Part shown: positions 46,488-58,699 of the stretch, one piece after another
Position numbering within the stretch: the stretch's first letter is position 1
Layout: every line of letters begins with the position of its first letter
Source of the DNA: Nemophila menziesii
Taxonomy: Eukaryota; Streptophyta; Magnoliopsida; Boraginales; Hydrophyllaceae
Direction of reading: 5' to 3'
Length of the DNA stretch: 64,000 nucleotides
Assembly (NCBI GenBank): GCA_029959085.1
Contig: JARWIR010000005.1
Coordinates: 37,875,350 to 37,939,349 of the forward strand
The notes under the pieces: model-generated
The model's database searches: none
What the model was told of the DNA's origin: nothing
Seen by the model: the letters and a program-made list of their open reading frames with translations, nothing else
Program-made: the position numbers and the translations under genes

Positions 46488-47555
46488 AAGCTCGTCAAAG
46501 TCTATAATTTCTATCCTACATTCATTAATTAGGTCCGTATCTAAATCCCCCGTCAAGATGATCCATACGCCACTATATGGAATAGCCTAGATACTAAGTC
46601 CTATGATTGGTTAATTACATCAATAATAGTAAATAAAAGCAAATTAATGAAAAATACAATTTACCCAATTTGATTTCAATTATAATTATCCCAAATCCAA
46701 ACACATGAAACGAAATCAAATTGAGATTAACCCATTATGCGTTCTCAAGCACTTATTAAATTTAGCTCATACTAATTAGAAATACGAAAACTAAAGAAAT
46801 AAATAAGTTCATCATGTTTTACAGAACAAAATAAAAGAACCTAATTACGGAGCTGAATTGGCTGAGAATTGGAGATATAGACAGTCTCCAGCTCTTGCTT
46901 CTTCTCTTCCTTCCTCTAACTTCTTCTCTGATGTTCTGACTCTTAAGCGTATGAATTATGTATGAATGGTGTGTAAAAATAAGAGTCTAAAGCCTATTTA
47001 TAATGTAAAATTCGGACTAGGGCTTTTCTTAAAGATTAAATGAAAATTAGAAAAACCTAAATCCATTAATTAAGCCCAAATCCCGTAACTGCTGCACCAC
47101 CTTCACTAAATCAGCTCTAACCGGTTCGTTTCAACTCGGATTGACCCCATTCAAGTTGCTAAATTTCCGTAACTCAATGGGGAACAAATTCTCTTCACAA
47201 GTTAGAGGCTAAATCCACTCTTAGATGGCTCGAAATCCGAAATCTTTATCAACTTTCTAGATTTGCAGCTTGAAATTATCAATTTTTTCGGGATATTTCT
47301 TCTTGCTTTGACTTCATTACACGATCTTTGACTTTATTCTTGGATTCCTCTCCTATCTAGTATTAAAAACCTACAACTTTTCACTCAAAACAAACCATAT
47401 TACGCGCAAAAGTTTAATAAACGAAAAATACTAGAATTAAAAGAGAAAAATCGATTTATTGCATATTAACACCAAAAGTCTATCTAAATAGTCGAATAAA
47501 CACAAAAAATGATGTCTCCCAAGGGCATAAAATTAGAATATTTAGGGAGACATCA
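46326..47555 (-). repeat. element A 3' LTR, truncated
   Basis: It matches 61884-63004 of the 5' LTR with several percent divergence (for example aagtgatta versus aagcgatta, tcctatgatt versus tcttatgatt) and ends gggagacatca. The 447 bp corresponding to 61437-61883 are gone at the copia junction. Confidence 0.85.
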
Positions 47556-47575
47556 AGACCCCCAACTCAAACCTT
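47556..47575 (-). other. polypurine tract of element A
   Basis: On the minus strand TTGAGTTGGGGGTCT directly precedes the 3' LTR start TGATGTCTCCC. It is shared with element B and relic D2. Confidence 0.75.
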
Positions 47576-48956
47576 TGTCGTCCCGACAAAGCAAAACTAA
47601 AAACAAGGGAATGAAGTAGATGTAAGAGAAAATAGAAGCTAGTAAATACACCCTAAAGCAATTCTTAAAATAAACCTCATATAACAAACCTTAAGAACTA
47701 ACATACACATACACTAATCATGCAACATCAAACACAAATAACTTCAATCATAAAATTAACTTTGCAATGCTAGAAGGTTACACTTGCTTATCTCAATATG
47801 ATGGCTATAGGTTGTTCCTCGATCCTTACTCGCTTTAAACGCTCCCCTTAGTATACTCCTATTAACTTACCATGTACCTAGGAATCACGAGGACTTTACG
47901 GTTTTAGCGTAGGCTTAAGGACGGTGTGGTATGTATATTTGGTAAATTTGAAGTGAGCTTTTGGCTCTCTCCTCACTTACCATCAACAACTGTCCACGAG
48001 CTTGATTTTACACTCATATAATGTTCTCATTCAACCCATTTGACGCGCTAATGTAGCGTCCCCATGTCAACCCAATTAATCTAAGATGATTTTTTTTCAA
48101 AATATTCCACTTTGCCGGTTATTTTCTTTCTTTTTATTATTATTTTTTTTTCTCTTTTTTTAATAATCCCGGCAAAGGGTTACAAATAATACTATCATCT
48201 GAATTTTTGTGCCTCAATACAAACACATATAATCCCCTTCCAATGTAATTTCCCAAATGTGGACCCTCCACCCCAAACTCAAGATCGTGATTCAAGTGAG
48301 GGTCATTTGGTCATGCCTAATAATCTAAGGGATAATGGGCTTATATCGTGGCTACAAAAGAAAAGGCTTAAGGCTCAAAATTGGGCTAAGACGGATAAAA
48401 TTAATACAAGGGATAGAAGGCTAAAAAGGCTTCAAATGGCTAACAAAGAACTGCTCCTATCATTTTCCTAGTTACATGGTCCGTCTCTAGTTCATATCTA
48501 AGTGGTTCTCTACTAATTTAGATCTCACATTCTACAAACCAAACATTTTCCTTAAGTACAAGCTTACTTCTTTTGCATTGTTTATTAATTTTTCCTATTC
48601 ATTATCTATGTTTGCATGCAATTAAAGCGTGTTTTATGTTATTCCCTAAAGTCCGCTATTTACTATCATAGATTCATCAAAAGTATGCTTAAAAGGGACA
48701 TTTAAAAACTTCTACAGTCAAACGCAACTCCTAATTATTTTATTGAAAGCAATTAAAAACAAATAACACATAAAAACTGGGATGAGGCAACGAACCCCAC
48801 CCCAAACTAAAAAATGAGTCGTGTCCCCACGACTCAAAAAGACGCAAAACAATTAAACTAATCTACACTAAACGTGAAAGGGATAGAAAACGTATCTTAA
48901 CCAGCGCGTGGCTGGTCATCGGTGTTGCGTCCATGGACTTTATCCTTCGTAAGTAA
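47576..48956 (-). other. 3' non-coding part of element A
   Basis: No ORF of note. It is homologous over most of its length to 53000-54480 of element B (for example gtgcctcaatacaaac and tataatcccctt phrases, and a ccactttgccgg block). Short frames near 48259 and 53811 are parallel but not credible genes. Confidence 0.6.
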
Positions 48957-50207
48957 TCAATAGGTGGCGTGTTGAATGGTGCTCATCCTAAGTAGCATGT
49001 TTCGGATAAGGTCCAGCTCTTTTGTAACGTTCCCTAAAGTAGCAATCATCTTATCTTGATTCTCTTCCAACACTTTAATCTTTGATTCCAACTCGTTATC
49101 GGATTGTACCTTCTTCTTTGGCGAAGGAGCTCTAGGAGTCCTTACAGCTTGTGTGACTTCGTCATGGGCATTCTGAATCGAGACTAAAGATATATGTTCC
49201 TCAACTATGGAAGGTTCAGCTTCTTCACACCTATGCGGGATTTTAGCGTCTAGACACAAGGTGGTGATGGTACAAGGAAATTTAAGATTCCGCTGAGTAG
49301 TAGGGGCTTTCTCGAATTCCATAATATTGTCATAAAGCACACGAGCCACATTCATATGTTTGTCCTCAATAATTCACTTGATGAATATAATGTGTTCCTT
49401 TTTCAATTCCGAAGTGTGTGTTATACCAAAGAAGGTAGGGATGATGAAACGGGACCAAACCTTAGCACAAGGCAACAAATTGCTGATATAAATCTGTCCA
49501 TGATAACGCTCTCCTGCTGGAATTGGGCGGGTCCCAGGAATAAGCACTTTTCCCCAAAGAGTTTCGAAATTGAATGAGGGATCGGTGAGGGTTTCTTGGA
49601 AAGGGCAGGAACTAGTGAAGTCGGGCAATTTCAATGATTTCCGAATAAGCTCAGTAGAGAGAGGTATTACCTTTTTGCGTACAATAATTGCTTCTTTTGA
49701 AAAAGCTAGTCCCTCGTAAAAATCACGCACCAAGGTAGGAATATATTCAAGTTTTCTTTCTCTCAACTCTTTCCACCCAAACTTGTCACAAGTAGTAGCA
49801 TAATCCTTAAAAGCACTATTCAAAATACCCCTTGGAAGACCCTTCTCAACACCAAATTTCAAGTAATTAATTCTGTCACGAACCTGATCATTACAAGTCA
49901 TATCAACTCTCTTTGATTTCTGAGCAAACATCTTTATTCTTGTGGATCTTTGTTCTTGAACGGGTGCTTGCAGAGTTTCTTCTTCAGACTCTTTCTCACT
50001 TTCTGGTTCATCAATTAGTCTACTTTTCTTAGGATTAGCTTTAATCGGATTCCCTTTCCTTTTCAGAGCAGCTGGGATTTCTTCAGTCTTGCGTTTGAAA
50101 CACGAATCAGGAATCTCAATTGCTTGTTCTTGACTAGTACCAACAGTGTTTTTGTCTCTTGGAAAGTTCCTTCGATAAGTACACATGGAATCGGTTCTGT
50201 TAGTCAT
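48957..50207 (-). pseudogene. plant-transposon-associated ORF of element A, one in-frame stop
   Basis: A minus-strand frame of about 416 codons is open except for a TGA near 49371. N-terminal part: basic and acidic (NPKKSRLIDEPESEKESEEE). Middle (residues about 85-275): FGVEKGLPRGILNSAFKDY, RKLEYIPTLVRDFYEGL, GERYHGQIYISNLLPCAKV. This is the plant-specific domain usually labelled putative plant transposon protein, common in gypsy-type and LARD-like elements; its role is unknown. C-terminal: a coiled coil (ELESKIKVLEENQDKM). Domain naming is from memory. It lies downstream of gag-protease on the same strand, where pol would be. Confidence 0.65.
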
Positions 50208-50569
50208 CTCTTTTCACCCCAAACTCAAAACTTCAAATAGTGAAAAGCTAGAGAAAAGCTTAGAACTTTGATGTTTTGAGGCTTAAAAATTGAAGAATAT
50301 GGTGAAATATGAGATGGGTAAAGGTTAATTGATGATTGATGCTAGGAAGAAGAAAAATTCTTAGAGAAAAGTGTGAATTTGATGGTGTTTTGGAGAGGAT
50401 ATGAGTTGATTGTGTGTTTTTGTGATGAAAGAGGGCTTGATTTGATGATTAAATAGTGTTTTGTTGATGATTGTTGGAGTAGGTGGAGGCTAGGATTTGG
50501 AATAAGAGGTTGGCTCGGGAAAGAAGCTAAAAAAGTAGGGTTTTAACCCTTAAAACCGCCTCTTGCAGC

Positions 50570-50925
50570 AGCTGACCGGCATACCGGTCGCTGTGTCGGC
50601 GAAAATTAACAATTTTTTTTTAATTTTTTTTTTACCTCAGACGCAAGCCTTCTTGCGTCATACGTGACGCACTAACCAGAACTTTTTTCTTTGTTGACCG
50701 CCAAACCGGTCAGCCACCGGCTCGCCAGTGGGCTCTCGATGACGCAACCTCAGACGCAACACCTTGCGTCATACGTGACGCACTAACCACAACTTTTTTC
50801 CCTTCGCTGGCCGGCAAGCCGGTCAGCCACCGGCATACCGGTGATCTCTCGCTAGCGCAAACGTGGATGCTACGTCATGCGTCAAACTTGATGCGCTAGT
50901 CAGAGTTTGGGGGGGGGGGGGGGGG
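50570..50925. repeat. about 112-bp tandem repeats with palindromes, then G17
   Basis: Two clear units (cttgcgtcatacgtgacgca at about 50652 and 50763) and a third degenerate one (near 50872) carry inverted motifs such as accggcataccggt and ccggcaagccgg. A run of 17 G ends the array at 50909-50925. It lies in the leader of the element A ORF on the minus strand. Confidence 0.75.
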
Positions 50926-51381
50926 TCTTCAGCGCATTTGACCAGCTTGGCGGTGAGCGCAGTCTTCGAACTGAAATTTCTTCGTTTTTCATCTTTTCAA
51001 CCCCAAACTCATGACCTTTTTACCCCTGCAATCATAAAAAACAACTACCCTTCCTCATTTCTTAATAGTAAACACTAAATTAACGAAATTTATCTAATAT
51101 ACACTACGAAAATTGAAAGACTTAAACTAATATACAATGAACTGGCTTTTGTTTAACGTCGTTAAGCTCGACGGGTTACCTCGTGCATCATTTTTTTACA
51201 TAACCTCCCCAGCAGTGAGTGAGGTTGTCAATATTTGCTACTCAAAATTTGCATCCCTTGGCTTTTATTCCAACTAATTTATCCAAGATAACCTTTGAGA
51301 CCATGAATGGTCTTAACCAAGAGTTCTTTGATTCACGTGTCTTTGGAGGAGGGTTAGGCTTTTTTATAGCGACTTCTTCGC

Positions 51382-52995
51382 TGGTGGTCCTTTGTGTGTT
51401 CTAAAAATAAATGCAAATGCTAATCGAACCACAACCGCAAGTGTACGGTTGTCCCAAGTAGTAATAACTGATAAATCAGATTCGTTCCAAGGACGGAATG
51501 GTTGATCACAATGTCTAGCAAATAGTGATTGATGCACTTATGAAAATAAAAGATAATAATATGTTTGTTTGGTTTTGTTGATTAAAGCTAATGAATAAAA
51601 GACAAATAATTAAATGCAAGTAAAACTAAGACGCAATTAAAATAAGTGAAAACGCAATATGAGATGTAGTACTTGAGAACGCAAAGCTCCTCCCAATCTT
51701 ACTTCCTAACTTATGTTGTTTAAGGGTTAAATTGGTCAATTACAATGGTCGGGATTCTAAATTCCTTATACCCCCGTCAGGGTGGACTATAAGGCGATCC
51801 TAGGGTGTCACTAGTCCCGTCAGGGTAAATATGATCCACCGTTGGATGTTTAAGTTTTATTACCTCATTGGCCCTAGAATTAGCTAAGTTCGTCAGAATC
51901 AATAGCTTCTATCCTAGATTGAATAAATGGTTCTGTATTTAAACCCTCCTTCAGGATGATCCAATTGCCACTAATTGGAATAGCCTAAATACTAACACCT
52001 GTTCCTAGTTCATGACGCTAAAAACAGTAAAATAATCTCAATTTATTGAAAAGAGTAAAAGCCCTAATTTAGTTTAATTCAATAAAAACCCAAATTCAAC
52101 ATTCGTTATTTCATAAAATTAGGATTCACCCATTGTTTGTTCTCAAGCACTATGAAAAGCTTAGCTCATATTAAAAAGAAATACGAAATTAAAATAAATG
52201 GAATTCATAACTGATTAAAAATAAAAGATAAAAGAAACCTAATTTCCGGAATTGGAATGACTGAGAACGGAGCTATAGACCCACTCCAGCTCTAGCAGCT
52301 TCTTCTTCCTTCCTTCTGTTGCTTCTCTCTGATGTTTTTAATTGTAAAGAATGAATTGTCTTGACACTCTCTTCTAAGGATGAGTTGATTTGAAGAACAA
52401 ATTGAGAGGTACTGAATAATGAGGTCTAAAGACCTATTTATAATGATAAAATCGGATTAGGGCTTTTACTTAAGGATTAAGTAAAAATTAGAAAAGCCCA
52501 AGTCCACTAATTAAGCCCAAATCCCGTAACTGCTGATACACCTTCACTAAAACGGCTTTTCCCGCTTCGTTATGACCCCGATTGACCTCATTCCAGTTGC
52601 TAAAGTTCCGTAACTCGATAAGGAAAATAATCTCTTCAAAGGTCAGCGGCTAAATCATCTCTTAAGCACCTCGAAATAAGCAATCTATGGCCTGGAAAAT
52701 AGATTTTCAGCTCTAAAAATAATATCTTCGGGATTTATCTTCAAGTCTTGACTCCATATCATGATCTTTGACTTTCTCCTCGGATTCCTCTTCTAGCTAA
52801 CATCTAAAACCTGTAAACTTTACACTAAAAATACCAATATTACGCGCAAAAGTTTAATAAATCAAAAATGCTAGAAATAAAAGAGGAAAATCGGATTATT
52901 GCATATTTAGTCCAAAAGTCTATCAAATTAATCAAATAAACACAAAAAATGATGTCTCCCAAGGGCATAAAATTAGAACATTTAGGGAGACATCA
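51382..52995 (-). repeat. element B 3' LTR
   Basis: 1614 bp, starts (plus strand) tggtggtcc and ends gggagacatca. Same length as the partner at 57067-58680 and identical except for two bases. Confidence 0.95.
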
Positions 52996-53015
52996 AGACC
53001 CCCAACTCAAACCTT
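52996..53015 (-). other. polypurine tract of element B
   Basis: Minus strand TTGAGTTGGGGGTCT next to the LTR start, the expected plus-strand primer site for reverse transcription. Confidence 0.8.
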
Positions 53016-55660
53016 TGTCGTCCCGACAAAGCAAAACTAAAAACAAGGGGAGTGAAGTAGATGCAAGAGAAAATAGAAGCTAGCAAATAAACCCTAAAGC
53101 AATGCTAAAGATAAATCTCATATAGCAAACATTAAGAACTAACATACACATACACTAATCATGCAACATCAAACATAAATAATCTCAATCATAAAATTAA
53201 AGTCGCAATGCTTGAAGGTTACACTTGTACTCATATCTGTATGATGGCTATAGGGTGGTCATTAATCCTAACTCGCTTTGAACGCTCCACCTAGTATATT
53301 CCCTATCAACAGAATCATAAATTCACTATGTACCTAGGAATCACGAGGTCTTTATGGTTTTAATAATGGCTTAAGGACGGTATGGATGTATATTTGGTAA
53401 ATTTGAAGTGAGCTTTTGGCTCTCTCCTCACTTACCATCAACAATGTCCTCGAGCTTGAGTTTACGCTCAAAATGTTGTTCTAACTCACCCATTTGACGC
53501 ATTAATGTTGCGTCCCCAAGTCAACCCAAATAAACTAAGATGATTTCCAAGAATTATTCCACTTTGCCGATTTATTTATTCTTTCTTTCTTTTTATTTTC
53601 TTTTTCATTTTTTTTTTGTACAAGATACCCATGACCATCATTTTGATGTGAAAAGTCATGTCTCTTATAATTTTCTTTTTCTTTCTCTTTTTTTTTTTTT
53701 AAAAAAAAAAAATTCAAATCCCGGCAAAGGGTTACAAATAATAATATCATCTACCTTTTTGTGCCTCAATACAAACACATATAATCCCTTCCCAATGTAA
53801 TTTCCCAAATGTGGACCCTCCACCCCAAACTCAAGCTCGAGACAAGTCTCAGGGTTGTGATTCAAGTGCGGGTCATTTGGTCATGCTTAATAATCTAAGG
53901 GATAATGGGCTTATATCGTGGCTACAAAAGAAAAGGCTTAAGGCTCAAAATTGGGCTAAGACGGATGAAATTATAATAAGGGATAGCAAGCTAAAAGGCT
54001 TCAAATGGCTAACAAAGAACTGCCCCTATCATTTTCCTAAGTACATAGCTTGTCTTTAGTTCATATCTAGGTGGGTTCTCTACTAATTAGGATTTCACGT
54101 TCTACACACCAAACATATTCCTTAAGTACAAGCTTACTTCATTTGCATTGTTCATTAATTTTTCCTATCAATTACCTATGTTAGCATGCAATTGTAAGTG
54201 CGTTTTATGTTATTCCCTAAAGTCCACTATCTACTATCATAGATTCATCAAAAGTATGCTTAAAAGGGACATTTAAAATCTTCTACAGTCAAACGTAACT
54301 CCTAATTATTTTATTGAAAGCAATTAAAACAAATAAACACATAAAAACTGGGATGAGGCAACGAACCCCACCCCAAACTCAAAAATGAGTCGTGTCCCCA
54401 CGACTCGAAAAGACTCAATAAAGCAATTAAACTAATATACACTAAATGAGAAAGGATAGGAAAACATATCTGTATCGGCACTAGGCCGATTACGTGTAGT
54501 CTCATGTTGAAGTTTTGAATACTTCGAACTCTCATGTCATATTTTCCAAGTCTTCATCTTTTCCTAACCCTCTAAATCATCATCTCTTCTACGAAAATCT
54601 TTCCTCAACATCCAACTTTTTATCTTCATCATGTTCTTCGTACCTTTTCCAACCTTCATGGTCATCTTTGATGACCCCAAACTCAATTTTTCACCTACTT
54701 AAAGATTACTTGCAAAATATATAATATTAATATGCTCAAACAATTCACAATCCTCCGCTAAATAACTAAAATAAATCTTAATTCCCAACTGGTAATAGAA
54801 ATAAAAGAATAGTTCTAGCTATTTTACCGGATTGGCCATGGAATTTATGATGATTTGATACCTTGCACTTGCAATCTCCAACCTTCAAATTACCAAAGCT
54901 TTTGATGAAATTTGTGTCTCTTGATATTGTTGAAAGTGGCACATTAGTGGAATTTGTGATTTAGTTGAGATGGGTATCTAATATCTATGGTGTTGGAAAG
55001 GTTTAAAGGATATAATTTAAGCTTTGGTGAAGAAATTTTTGGGTTAAAACTTGAATTTCTTGGTGTTTTTGGAAAGATTTGTGATTGATTATGTGTTGGG
55101 ATGATGTTTAGAGGTAAGGATTGGTGATATATTGGTGTTTTGATGATGGAATTTAAGTGTTTTTGGAGCTTTGGTTCGTCATCAATGGTGCTAAGTGGAG
55201 ACGCAACCACGAGACGCAACTAATGCCGGGCCTCAAAACGCTGGGTCAGAAACTTTTAGCTGTTCATACGAAATTTTCGACTTCACCATTGGATAGAGCT
55301 CGAAAAGTTATGCGGTTTAGGTTCAAGAAAAAGTTAATTCCGACCTCCGAGCGTCAAGTTATGATCTTCCGAAGTTTTGATACCTGGGGTACAGCACCGA
55401 AAACGGGTACCCGCATTCTACAAACCGGGTACCCGGTTTCTACTGTGTTGGAACCCAAAATTTTCATTCTTTTTCGTTCTAGGTATCCCAAACTCGTGAC
55501 CTTTACTCCTGTAATCATCAAAAACACCAACCTTTCTCATTTCTTAAAAATAAACACTAAATTACGAAAATCAAACTAATTTAAACTACGAATTCAAAAG
55601 ACATGAAAGCAATTTAAAACATGGGTTGTCTCCCAAAAAGCACTTTTGTTTATTACGTCT
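53016..55660 (-). other. 3' non-coding interior of element B
   Basis: No ORF with a recognisable domain. It holds T/A homopolymer runs (53689-53712) and, at about 55398-55440, a palindromic pair (acgggtacccg and accgggtacccggttt) that also occurs twice in the solo LTR at 32809-34169. Confidence 0.6.
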
Positions 55661-56905
55661 TTAAGTTCGACGCGTTACCTTCCATGAAGATGGTATTGAG
55701 GCCCTTGCGGTTCTCCTCCGCTTGAATTCGCCTCGTCCTTGGCATGTAAGCTTTGAAACCTTCCCCCTTAAAATTTTATTCAAAAGATCTCTGAAAGGGG
55801 GAGGGTAGTATCTCCGTTTCGCCTTCTTGCTTTCATGGCGAAACTCGTTCTTCACCACACGATAGTAGATAACCGTTCTCGACGGTATAAGCTCATTTGT
55901 ATTTTCTTTAATCTCGCGTTCCTCTTTAAAGTGTGGTGGGTAGGTGCTTCTCCTTGCCGCTTTACTCTCGCGGTGTAGCACCTTTCTTGCGTAGCACCTT
56001 TTGATCATTTTTAATAATAGAGGTGATTCCGATATTTTATCTCTAATGATGACTAGTGGTGGAGATAGGGATTGGTGAACTTTTTGTGGTGGGAATTCGA
56101 TTTCTCTTTTATTATGAAGCTTTAACTCTTCAATTGATTTCTCAACCACTTCACATTCGTCTTCGCTTTCAATCCAATCTTCCACTATTACTTCATCATA
56201 TTCTCGATGTGGAATCTGAATCTCGATCACCTCTTCTTCTTGTTTGCGTTCAGTATCTGGATCATGTGCACGCACCATAGGAATAGCAATCTCAGCTTCA
56301 ATTTCTAGGATTTTTGTTGCTACTCCTTCTTCCACCATGCTAATAGGATTGTTAACCACATGGTGGTCTTCATTTATAACCGGCATGATGGTCATATCAC
56401 TATCAATAGTATCTTCCTTCAACACCTCCTCCTCAACTACTTCTTCCAGTTGATCTCTTCTATCCCTCGGGGGAGTGGAATCTTCATAAGACATACTACC
56501 AGTTTCAACTAAGTTAGGAGGGTTGTTTCGGGCAGCCATTTCATCTAGGCTCTGTTGTATGAGTGCATGGGTGGCTTTGAATTCCTCATCTCTTGCCTTA
56601 CGCTCTGGTTCTCCTGCTTGAAATTCCTCGCGTAGGCGATTAACTCTCTCTAGTAGTGTCTCTTGCTGATAGTGTTGAGGTGAGGGTTGTTGAATGTTTT
56701 CAACCCAATGGTTGTTCCATCCTTGCTCGTGTTGATAGTGATATGGTGTTTGTTGTTGAGTACTTCCGATCCATTGATTGTTCCATCCTTGCTCTTGCGG
56801 GTATTGATAAGGTTGTTGGTAGAAGTTACTACCCCATTGTTGTTGTCCCGAAGAGTCTTCCCAATAGTCATATGGATCGGGATCTGGGTAATGTCCTCTA
56901 TACAT
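55661..56905 (-). CDS. uncharacterised Q/Y-rich ORF of element B
   Basis: The only long frame in element B: 414 aa from an ATG at 56905, no internal stop, starting about 138 bp after the PBS. The first 90 residues are rich in Tyr, Gln, Trp and Pro and contain an imperfect duplicate (EQGWNNQW and EQGWNNHW). Next comes a short charged coiled coil (LLERVNRLREEFQAG), then an acidic middle and a basic C-terminus (AKRRYYPPPFRDLLNK). I recognise no domain and assign no function. An intact frame in an element with near-identical LTRs may mean it is used, for example in RNA binding or packaging, but that is inference. Composition recalls spacer parts of gypsy gag proteins. Confidence 0.6.
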   Translation of the reverse strand: MYRGHYPDPDPYDYWEDSSGQQQWGSNFYQQPYQYPQEQGWNNQWIGSTQQQTPYHYQHEQGWNNHWVENIQQPSPQHYQQETLLERVNRLREEFQAGEPERKARDEEFKATHALIQQSLDEMAARNNPPNLVETGSMSYEDSTPPRDRRDQLEEVVEEEVLKEDTIDSDMTIMPVINEDHHVVNNPISMVEEGVATKILEIEAEIAIPMVRAHDPDTERKQEEEVIEIQIPHREYDEVIVEDWIESEDECEVVEKSIEELKLHNKREIEFPPQKVHQSLSPPLVIIRDKISESPLLLKMIKRCYARKVLHRESKAARRSTYPPHFKEEREIKENTNELIPSRTVIYYRVVKNEFRHESKKAKRRYYPPPFRDLLNKILRGKVSKLTCQGRGEFKRRRTARASIPSSWKVTRRT

Positions 56906-57042
56906 CTTTAATTAAATTTCTTGATCATTACCTGAATAAAGCATCTGTAAAAACAAAACAAAACAAACACAAGCGTAAAACTGAAAAATAAAAATAAATG
57001 CAACTATCACTAAAGGATAAACACCGTGGTCACACGCTACCG

Positions 57043-57060
57043 TCCCCGGCAGCGGCGCCA
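57043..57060 (-). other. primer binding site of element B (tRNA-Asp type)
   Basis: Minus strand TGGCGCCGCTGCCGGGGA, six bases after the LTR end. It matches the complement of the plant tRNA-Asp 3' end as I know it, except for one base (C for T). Confidence 0.78.
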
Positions 57061-57066
57061 AAAACT

Positions 57067-58680
57067 TGGTGGTCCTTTGTGTGTTCTAAAAATAAATGCA
57101 AATGCTAATCGAACCACAACCGCAAGTGTACGGTTGTCCCAAGTAGTAATAACTGATAAATCAGATTCGTTCCAAGGACGGAATGGTTGATCACAATGTC
57201 TAGCAAATAGTGATTGATGCACTTATGAAAATAAAAGATAATAATATGTTTGTTTGGTTTTGTTGATTAAAGCTAATGAATAAAAGACAAATAATTAAAT
57301 GCAAGTAAAACTAAGACGCAATTAAAATAAGTGAAAACGCAATATGAGATGTAGTACTTGAGAACGCAAAGCTCCTCCCAATCTTACTTCCTAACTTATG
57401 TTGTTTAAGGGCTAAATTGGTCAATTACAATGGTCGGGATTCTAAATTCCTTATACCCCCGTCAGGGTGGACTATAAGGCGATCCTAGGGTGTCACTAGT
57501 CCCGTCAGGGTAAATATGATCCACCGTTGGATGTTTAAGTTTTATTACCTCATTGGCCCTAGAATTAGCTAAGTTCGTCAGAATCAATAGCTTCTATCCT
57601 AGATTGAATAAATGGTTCTGTATTTAAACCCTCCTTCAGGATGATCCAATTGCCACTAATTGGAATAGCCTAAATACTAACACCTGTTCCTAGTTCATGA
57701 CGCTAAAAACAGTAAAATAATCTCAATTTATTGAAAAGAGTAAAAGCCCTAATTTAGTTTAATTCAATAAAAACCCAAATTCAACATTCGTTATTTCATA
57801 AAATTAGGATTCACCCATTGTTTGTTCTCAAGCACTATGAAAAGCTTAGCTCATATTAAAAAGAAATACGAAATTAAAATAAATGGAATTCATAACTGAT
57901 TAAAAATAAAAGATAAAAGAAACCTAATTTCCGGAATTGGAATGACTGAGAACGGAGCTATAGACCCACTCCAGCTCTAGCAGCTTCTTCTTCCTTCCTT
58001 CTGTTGCTTCTCTCTGATGTTTTTAATTGTAAAGAATGAATTGTCTTGACACTCTCTTCTAAGGATGAGTTGATTTGAAGAACAAATTGAGAGGTACTGA
58101 ATAATGAGGTCTAAAGACCTATTTATAATGATAAAATCGGATTAGGGCTTTTACTTAAGGATTAAGTAAAAATTAGAAAAGCCCAAGTCCACTAATTAAG
58201 CCCAAATCCCGTAACTGCTGATACACCTTCACTAAAACGGCTTTTCCCGCTTCGTTATGACCCCGATTGACCTCATTCCAGTTGCTAAAGTTCCGTAACT
58301 CGATAAGGAAAATAATCTCTTCAAAGGTCAGCGGCTAAATCATCTCTTAAGCACCTCGAAATAAGCAATCTATGGCCTGGAAAATAGATTTTCAGCTCTA
58401 AAAATAATATCTTCGGGATTTATCTTCAAGTCTTGACTCCATATCATGATCTTTGACTTTCTCCTCGGATTCCTCTTCTAGCTAACATCTAAAACCTGTA
58501 AACTTTACACTAAAAATACCAATATTACGCGCAAAAGTTTAATAAATCAAAAATGCTAGAAATAAAAGAGGAAAATCGGATTATTGCATATTTAGTCCAA
58601 AAGTCTATCAAATTAATCAAATAAACACCAAAAATGATGTCTCCCAAGGGCATAAAATTAGAACATTTAGGGAGACATCA
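57067..58680 (-). repeat. element B 5' LTR
   Basis: 1614 bp, tggtggtcc to gggagacatca on the plus strand, followed by the right TSD copy ttcgc. It contains short repeats of cccgtcagggt. Confidence 0.95.
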
Positions 58681-58699
58681 TTCGCCCACTTTGAACTCC

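Larger units (their letters stand above)
51382..58680 (-). mobile_element. element B: young non-autonomous gypsy-type LTR retrotransposon
   Basis: A complete 7299-bp element flanked by ttcgc (51377-51381 and 58681-58685). LTRs of 1614 bp (TGATGTC...CACCA on the minus strand) differ at two positions only, 51727/57412 (t/c) and 52944/58629 (a/c). It has a tRNA-Asp-type PBS, a polypurine tract and one intact ORF of 414 codons. No gag, protease, RT, RNase H or integrase motif was found in the 4071-bp interior, so it belongs with LARD-like non-autonomous elements. Its 3' internal part is homologous to element A, which it interrupts. Confidence 0.93.

Noticed and set aside
48259..48471. Short plus-strand frame (MDPPPQTQ), repeated at 53811
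   Set aside because: Parallel copies exist because elements A and B share this region, but it lies antisense to the element transcripts and has no domain.
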